The notes beneath the pieces were generated by a model that ran no database searches, was not told the DNA's origin, and saw only the letters and a list, made by a program, of their open reading frames with translations. Of a DNA stretch of 10,572 bases, positions 6,411 to 10,572 are shown in pieces. The number at the start of each line of letters is the position of its first letter. Positions within the stretch are counted from its first letter, which is position 1. The position numbers were made by a program, and so were the translations under genes. Source of the stretch: Bacteroidales bacterium (lineage in GTDB: Bacteria; Bacteroidota; Bacteroidia; Bacteroidales; Paludibacteraceae); the NCBI GenBank assembly GCA_018066005.1, contig JAGHSG010000162.1, forward strand, positions 1 to 10,572. The letters run 5' to 3'.

Positions 6411-7310
6411 TTAAAATAGTTTTTGCGGATAAACGCCTTGTTTAACTAATTCGTTAATTTTCAAGATGAATTGCGGACGGTCTTCGGCATAAGTTACACC
6501 AAACCACTTGCTGGGTGTATCCAACACTTTACACGTGGCTTTGCCGGCTACTAACAAATCATTGACGAGGGTAGGGATATAGAACTCTGCTTTCAGTTCT
6601 TGTCCGTTCTTTTGCAAGAAAGCCTTGAAACTATCTTCGGCATATTGGAAATATTCCGGTGTAAAGCCCCACATATTCATGGAAACGGGTGTGTTTAGTG
6701 GTATCTCGGTATCTACGTCGTCTTCGGTGTAAACAATCTTATCACCTTTTTTCTCAATCTTGGTACGTTCTACGACATCTTTCAAGTAACCCTTTTCATC
6801 GGTGGCACAAACACCACGGCTGACGGTACCATTTTCACTCAACGTATTCTGCACACGGTAACCAATCATGCAATATTGCCCTTGCGTACCTTCAATGCTT
6901 TGAAGATAGTCTGCCAGCACTTTGAAAGATTCTTTGCCATAGAAATCATCGGCATTGATGACGGCAAACGGCTCTTTGATAATATCTTTGGCCATCAGCA
7001 CGGCGTGGTTGGTTCCCCAAGGTTTGGTGCGCTCGGGATTATACGAATATCCGGCAGGCACTTTATCCAACGATTGAAAACAAATTTCGCAAGGCACTTT
7101 GTCTTCATATTTGCTCAATACAACTTTGCGGAAATCGTCTTCAAAATCCTTACGGATAACAAAAACAATCTTGCCAAATCCGGCACGCAGAGCGTCGTAA
7201 ACACTATAATCCATGATGGTCTCCCCGTTAGGACCGAGTCCGTCAATTTGTTTCAGTCCTCCATAACGGCTACCCATTCCTGCAGCCAAAATAAATAGTG
7301 TAGGTTTCAT
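6411..7310 (-). CDS. Sugar nucleotidyltransferase (NTP_transferase family)
   Basis: Predicted cytoplasmic enzyme of 299 residues that transfers a nucleotide to a sugar phosphate or similar acceptor. The N-terminal loop LAAGMGSRYGGLKQ (8-21) is the nucleotide-binding signature, a GxGSR variant of GxGTR. NADDFYG (119-125) carries the metal-binding acidic residues. KPWGTNHAVL (96-105) is the family's GT.HA segment that contacts the base. MNMWGF, KAEFYIP and KWFGVTYAEDR are typical of the large Bacteroidota subgroup usually annotated simply as nucleotidyltransferase. The sugar is not known; the downstream galE (3 nt away) suggests UDP-glucose or another precursor, but that is inference from context. 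The ATG at 7310 starts the conserved fold. An in-frame ATG at 7475 is rejected because the extra 55 residues would lie within the upstream YitT gene. The YitT stop is 7 nt upstream. Confidence 0.9.
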   Translation of the reverse strand: MKPTLFILAAGMGSRYGGLKQIDGLGPNGETIMDYSVYDALRAGFGKIVFVIRKDFEDDFRKVVLSKYEDKVPCEICFQSLDKVPAGYSYNPERTKPWGTNHAVLMAKDIIKEPFAVINADDFYGKESFKVLADYLQSIEGTQGQYCMIGYRVQNTLSENGTVSRGVCATDEKGYLKDVVERTKIEKKGDKIVYTEDDVDTEIPLNTPVSMNMWGFTPEYFQYAEDSFKAFLQKNGQELKAEFYIPTLVNDLLVAGKATCKVLDTPSKWFGVTYAEDRPQFILKINELVKQGVYPQKLF

Positions 7311-7317
7311 TTTAGTT

Positions 7318-8526
7318 TTATTTTGTTGATTTATTATGTTCTTTTCTTCGTTGTTCCCAATATTGTTTTCTACGTTCCATATAATCCAGTCGTTTCTGCT
7401 CGTATTCGGCACGGCGTTGCTTGAGGTCATCCATAAAATTCTCATATCTGGATTTATGGATAAGCCATGTACCATAGATTTCCGAGCAGTTACCGGCGGT
7501 CATAAAGGCTTGAATATGGTGGTCGCGCATATATTTCATCAAATCTGCATACTCGTCTTTGGTCAATAGCGATTGTATTTCCATTTGTTTGGTGTTGGTA
7601 TATCCGCCCGTAACTTCGTACAACGAGCATCCGCGACGTATATCATCTACAATGTACTTGCGCACGCGATCCCACTCGGGCGTGATAATGCACACGCGCT
7701 TGCGATTGCTCATGTTCACGGTCAGATAGTCAATAACCAGACCATTAATCCATGTACCTAACAAACCGATTACTACCATGCGGAAGTCATTGATAAGGAA
7801 TGCCGTACAGCAGATGATTGCCCCGCCGATAGATACCGAAGCACCTATGTCAAAGTGCAAGAACTTATTGATTATCTTGGCAATAATATCCAATCCGCCG
7901 GTCGAAGCATTCATGCGGAACTCAAATGCCTGACAAGCACTCAACAAGATGACAAAGCACATCAAATCAAACCAAATATCACCTAATCCCAGTCCGGCAC
8001 TCATCACGGAGTCTTTGACCTGTTCCAATACTTCTCCGCTTCGGCTTAACAAGTAGGGATTACCGTGAATATCCAATACAGACCGTCCTTGTGCCAACTG
8101 AATCAAGATGTCTTGGTCATAAATAACTTTGTGTGTAAAATTGGTGTAAGGATAGATACGGTCCCATATTTGGGTGAAGGGACCAAGAATCATGGCGGTA
8201 TAGACTGTTTTGGCACCAAATTCATTGCCAATTAATAAAAACGCCAGTATCAGCAAGAAAGCGTTGATACCCATTACCCAATAGGAAAAAGTGTCTGCGT
8301 TACCGCCTAATGCCGTATTGATGACAATACTCAAACCGGATATAGTACCTACAATCAAGTGGCTCGGCATTAGGAAATAATACACGGCGGCCGCTCCGAT
8401 GAACATACCAACGGACATCATGATTAATTCTTTCCAGAATTTGGCCGTCTTCATGGCAGCCACAAACTCGTGCATCAAGTTGCTCCAATAAGCCGTTGTA
8501 AAATATTGCTTAACAGTATCTTCCAT
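7318..8526 (-). CDS. YitT-family membrane protein with C-terminal DUF2179 domain
   Basis: Inner-membrane protein of 402 residues, longer than the usual 280-300. Hydrophobic segments lie near residues 33-53, 57-72, 82-100, 105-120, 184-200, 229-246 and 250-270. The segment VYYFLMPSHLIVGTISGLS (48-66) and ASTGGLDIIAKI (207-218) are the YitT signatures. The cytoplasmic DUF2179 domain follows, with DDIRRGCSLYEVTGGYT (294-310) and NCSEIYG (346-352). Two parts account for the extra length: a polar insert of about 60 residues (121-180) between membrane segments, and a highly charged, Arg/Glu/Tyr-rich C-terminal helix (361-402). An N-terminal cytoplasmic stretch of about 30 residues is also present. 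The family's molecular function is not established; transport has been proposed. It lies 15 nt after the aspartate kinase gene and 7 nt before the nucleotidyltransferase gene. Confidence 0.9.
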   Translation of the reverse strand: MEDTVKQYFTTAYWSNLMHEFVAAMKTAKFWKELIMMSVGMFIGAAAVYYFLMPSHLIVGTISGLSIVINTALGGNADTFSYWVMGINAFLLILAFLLIGNEFGAKTVYTAMILGPFTQIWDRIYPYTNFTHKVIYDQDILIQLAQGRSVLDIHGNPYLLSRSGEVLEQVKDSVMSAGLGLGDIWFDLMCFVILLSACQAFEFRMNASTGGLDIIAKIINKFLHFDIGASVSIGGAIICCTAFLINDFRMVVIGLLGTWINGLVIDYLTVNMSNRKRVCIITPEWDRVRKYIVDDIRRGCSLYEVTGGYTNTKQMEIQSLLTKDEYADLMKYMRDHHIQAFMTAGNCSEIYGTWLIHKSRYENFMDDLKQRRAEYEQKRLDYMERRKQYWEQRRKEHNKSTK

Positions 8527-8541
8527 ATCGTAATATTGTTG

Positions 8542-9279
8542 TTAATGAATCACCGTACCTTTTTCTTCGGGATGTAGGAATGGACGTACATAGAGTGGGA
8601 TGTGCTTTTCTGCCAGCGGTTCAAAAGTCTTGTGGTGTACGATTTGTGCTCCTTTTTCCACCAACGCGGCGGCTTCTGCATAACTCATTTCATGGATCAG
8701 TTGTGCGTCTTTAACTTTTCTCGGATCTGCACTATACACACCTTGCACATCTTTCCATAATGTTACCGACTCGGCATCCAACATGTATGCGAGTAGGGCT
8801 GCCGTATAGTCTGAGCCTTCGCGTCCTAATGTGGTGCGAAGACCGTCTTTAGTGCCTCCTATAAAGCCCTGTGTGACATAGACGTGCGCAGGATGTTGCT
8901 GTATATAGGTTTGGAGATGTTGTTGGGAAGCGGCTATATCCACTTGGGCATTGCGGAATGTATCGTCGGTTTGTAACAGTTGGGTAATATCCATCCAGTG
9001 GTTAGCAATACCGGCGTGGTTAAGATAAGCGCTGACAATACGAGTGGATTGTAATTCACCGGTGGAGACCACCTGGTCGTACAAGCAATCATATTCTTTG
9101 TCCTCGTAGGTGGCATCCGGATAGAGCATTTGGGTAAACTCTTCCAATTGGTTGGTTGTTTTACCCATAGCACTAACGACGACAATCAAATCTTCTGACT
9201 CGTTAGCCAAAATATCTGCCAGGTGTCGAATGCGTTCTGCATTCTTCACGGACGCTCCGCCAAACTTATAAATCTTCAT
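8542..9279 (-). CDS. Short aspartate kinase, catalytic domain only
   Basis: Amino acid kinase-fold protein of 245 residues that should phosphorylate L-aspartate, the first step toward lysine, threonine, methionine and diaminopimelate. The signature KFGGASV (5-11), the GE pair (74-75), QGFIGG (137-142), TLGREGSDYTAALLAY (150-165) and LWKDVQGVYSADPR (174-187) are intact and closest to Bacteroidota aspartokinases. A conserved I-H-P-K-T segment reads VHHKT (214-218). The protein stops at the end of the kinase domain (YVRPFLHPEEKGTVIH). Full-length aspartokinases, about 440 residues, carry two regulatory ACT domains after this point; here the next gene starts only 15 nt later. It may therefore lack feedback control by lysine or threonine, or act on another substrate. 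The start codon overlaps the ribH stop (ATGA). A separate ACT-bearing aspartokinase elsewhere in the genome is possible. Confidence 0.88.
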   Translation of the reverse strand: MKIYKFGGASVKNAERIRHLADILANESEDLIVVVSAMGKTTNQLEEFTQMLYPDATYEDKEYDCLYDQVVSTGELQSTRIVSAYLNHAGIANHWMDITQLLQTDDTFRNAQVDIAASQQHLQTYIQQHPAHVYVTQGFIGGTKDGLRTTLGREGSDYTAALLAYMLDAESVTLWKDVQGVYSADPRKVKDAQLIHEMSYAEAAALVEKGAQIVHHKTFEPLAEKHIPLYVRPFLHPEEKGTVIH

Positions 9280-9776
9280 CCTAAATTAGCCATCCGAATG
9301 GCTGTGACGGCTCCTTCAATACCTTTGTTGCCCAATTTGCCACCTGAACGTTCTTTGGCTTGTTTTTCGTTAAGAACGGTCAGCACAGAGAAAATAACCG
9401 GTGTAACGCCCTTGCTGTTCAGCATAGCGACTCCGTTGGTGACGGACTCACATACATAATCAAAGTGGGGTGTTTCACCTTTGATGACACAACCGATGAC
9501 GATGATGGCATCAAAGCGGGAACGGCGGTTATTGATATTGGGTTGGGGTATCAAACGCCCGGCTGCATAAGTCAGTTCAATGGTCCCAGGAACGTGTTGC
9601 ACGAGAATATTTTCCTCGGTCACACCTTTTTCCAATAAGGTCTGCTTGGCACCTTCTGCCATAGCCCAAGTATAATCTTTGTTCCAATCCGCAACTATAA
9701 TCGCATAACGCTGACGCACAAGGGCATCAGCGTTAGGCAGTACGGATGAATCGTATGTACTCAAATCCGTGGTCAT
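9276..9776 (-). CDS. ribH: 6,7-dimethyl-8-ribityllumazine synthase
   Basis: Penultimate enzyme of riboflavin synthesis. It condenses 5-amino-6-ribitylamino-uracil with 3,4-dihydroxy-2-butanone 4-phosphate, usually as a pentamer or 60-subunit shell in the cytoplasm. It has 166 residues, normal for the family. Visible motifs are ADWNKDYT (29-36, with Trp31-Asn32 in the substrate pocket), HVPGTIELTYAA (61-72), GCVIKGETPHFDYVCE (95-110, catalytic His104), PVIFSVLT (126-133) and KERSGGKLGNKG (141-152), with Arg143 in the phosphate site. The usual FGVLT reads FSVLT. It starts 9 nt after the TPR gene and overlaps the aspartate kinase gene by 4 nt (ATGA), which suggests translational coupling. No FMN riboswitch is seen upstream of the operon, and other rib genes are not in the window. 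Confidence 0.96.
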   Translation of the reverse strand: MTTDLSTYDSSVLPNADALVRQRYAIIVADWNKDYTWAMAEGAKQTLLEKGVTEENILVQHVPGTIELTYAAGRLIPQPNINNRRSRFDAIIVIGCVIKGETPHFDYVCESVTNGVAMLNSKGVTPVIFSVLTVLNEKQAKERSGGKLGNKGIEGAVTAIRMANLG

Positions 9777-9785
9777 ATCTTCAAT

Positions 9786-10463
9786 TTATTGAGCCAAAAT
9801 AATGTATTTGTCAATGTCTTGTGCCTCTTGCGACTGCGGATAGTTGTCGCGAATCTGCTCAAAGCACTTCTTGGCATTTGCTTTTTGGTCCAGCTCCATA
9901 TAAACCAAACCGGCTTTCTTCAAACTCATGGGGGCTACAATGTCATTGCCTGATTTAGCAGCAGCATCAAAAGCCTTAACCGCTTTATCCAACTCACCCA
10001 TTTGAACATAGGCATCGCCTAATAATTGGTGCGAAGCAGGGTCAATCATGACATCAGCAGCCGAGAATTTCTTCAAGTGATTAGCAGCATCTTCGTATTG
10101 GCCCATTTGATAGTAGCAAATACCTGCGTACAGGTGTGCCAACTCACCGGCTTGATAGTTGCCATATTCGTCTGCGATGGCTTCAAAACCGATACACTCG
10201 GCATCGTCACCGTTTAAGGCCTTCTCCCAGTCACCTTGCATAAAATAGGTAACGGCTTTGGCATTTTCGTTGCCGGCTTCCTGTGCTTTGGGCTTGATAA
10301 CATAGTTATTCAAAGCGATGCAACCTAATACTACAACGATGATAGCAATTACAATACCAAACAGCAGATTTTGGTGGTCTTCTATCCACTGACCGGCTGT
10401 ACCAAGTGCTTCATTCACATTTTCCAATTGTTCGTTTTCTTTTGTAAATTCTTTTTTTGCCAT
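9786..10463 (-). CDS. Membrane-anchored TPR protein (YfgM-like)
   Basis: Protein of 225 residues with a polar N-terminus, one transmembrane helix (about 33-55, rich in Ile and Val) and a C-terminal domain of tetratricopeptide repeats. Repeats are recognisable near 106-137 (HLYAGICYYQMGQYEDAANHL), 143-174 (ASHQLLGDAYVQMGELDKAVKAF) and 181-213 (LKKAGLVYMELDQKANAKKCF), with an imperfect one near 66-100. The topology, a short cytoplasmic N-terminus, one helix and an outward TPR domain, resembles YfgM, a SecYEG/chaperone accessory protein in Proteobacteria. Shared function is inference. It is the first gene of the block, 30 nt downstream of the predicted transcription start, and ribH follows after 9 nt. 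Protein-protein interaction is the only role the sequence supports. Confidence 0.88.
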   Translation of the reverse strand: MAKKEFTKENEQLENVNEALGTAGQWIEDHQNLLFGIVIAIIVVVLGCIALNNYVIKPKAQEAGNENAKAVTYFMQGDWEKALNGDDAECIGFEAIADEYGNYQAGELAHLYAGICYYQMGQYEDAANHLKKFSAADVMIDPASHQLLGDAYVQMGELDKAVKAFDAAAKSGNDIVAPMSLKKAGLVYMELDQKANAKKCFEQIRDNYPQSQEAQDIDKYIILAQ

Positions 10464-10499
10464 AATATTTGTATTTTATTTATTTTCACATTTAGCGCA

Positions 10500-10531
10500 C
10501 AAAATTACAACTAATTTTTGATATACGCAAA
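10500..10531 (-). promoter_or_regulatory. Bacteroidota-type promoter for the TPR-ribH operon
   Basis: On the minus strand the -33 element TTTG (10528-10531), a 20-nt spacer and the -7 element TAATTTTG (10500-10507) match the Bacteroidota consensus exactly, with the same spacer as the two promoters near 1520. The start is expected near 10493, giving an A/T-rich leader of about 30 nt and no Shine-Dalgarno sequence. Confidence 0.75.
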
Positions 10532-10544
10532 TATTTATGCAATA

Positions 10545-10564
10545 AAATAGATTTTTATCTATTT
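10545..10564. repeat. A/T-rich inverted repeat upstream of the TPR-ribH promoter
   Basis: AAATAGAT (10545-10552) and ATCTATTT (10557-10564) are perfect 8-bp arms around a TTTT centre, 14 bp upstream of the -33 element. It could be an operator or part of the terminator of a gene beyond the right edge. In A/T-rich DNA it could also be chance. Confidence 0.4.
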
Positions 10565-10572
10565 ATTCTGCA

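Noticed and set aside
7311..7475. Upstream ATG at 7475 for the nucleotidyltransferase
   Set aside because: The added residues lie in the YitT coding region and do not resemble the family; the fold starts at MKPTLFILAAG.
10464..10572. FMN riboswitch controlling the ribH operon
   Set aside because: The leader from the predicted start is only about 30 nt and A/T-rich, far too short and without the conserved RFN elements.

Overview
The window looks like a chromosomal segment from a member of the Bacteroidales (Bacteroidota). Three things point there. The protein sequences resemble Bacteroides/Prevotella-type ArgS, NadC, ClpB and GalE. No gene has a convincing Shine-Dalgarno sequence; starts are preceded by A/T-rich leaders. 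Three promoters match the Bacteroidota primary-sigma consensus exactly (TTTG, 20-nt spacer, TAnnTTTG). I see no tRNA, rRNA, CRISPR array, insertion sequence or phage gene, and no intergenic gap longer than 126 bp between complete genes.

Layout from the left. Positions 1-1478 hold a two-gene minus-strand unit: nadC (quinolinate phosphoribosyltransferase, NAD synthesis) and, 5 nt downstream, the first 203 codons of argS, which runs off the left edge. A 76-85 bp divergent promoter region separates nadC from the only plus-strand gene (1564-3201), a secreted C10-family (streptopain-like) cysteine protease. The -33 elements of the two opposing promoters are the two ends of one perfect 16-bp palindrome. 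The protease gene ends tail-to-tail on clpB, with overlapping stop codons (TTAA, 3198-3201).

Positions 3198-10463 are one long minus-strand block, read right to left: a membrane-anchored TPR protein, ribH (lumazine synthase), a short aspartate kinase with no ACT domains, a long YitT-family membrane protein, a sugar nucleotidyltransferase, galE, and clpB. The first six are separated by -4 to 15 nt and probably form one operon from the promoter at 10500-10531. clpB follows after a 126-bp gap with its own candidate control region: a sigma-54-like -24/-12 element, an overlapping inverted repeat and an upstream cluster of TGRCA motifs. It probably has a separate stress-responsive promoter in addition to any read-through.

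The operon is mostly housekeeping: riboflavin synthesis, aspartate-family amino acid entry, and nucleotide-sugar supply (nucleotidyltransferase plus GalE). I do not see a clear new defence or mobile system. The most interesting points are a ClpB lacking its whole N-terminal domain and shortened in its second AAA+ module, the palindrome-centred divergent promoter, the ACT-less aspartate kinase, an ArgS whose class I HIGH motif reads HLGR, and the clpB control region.
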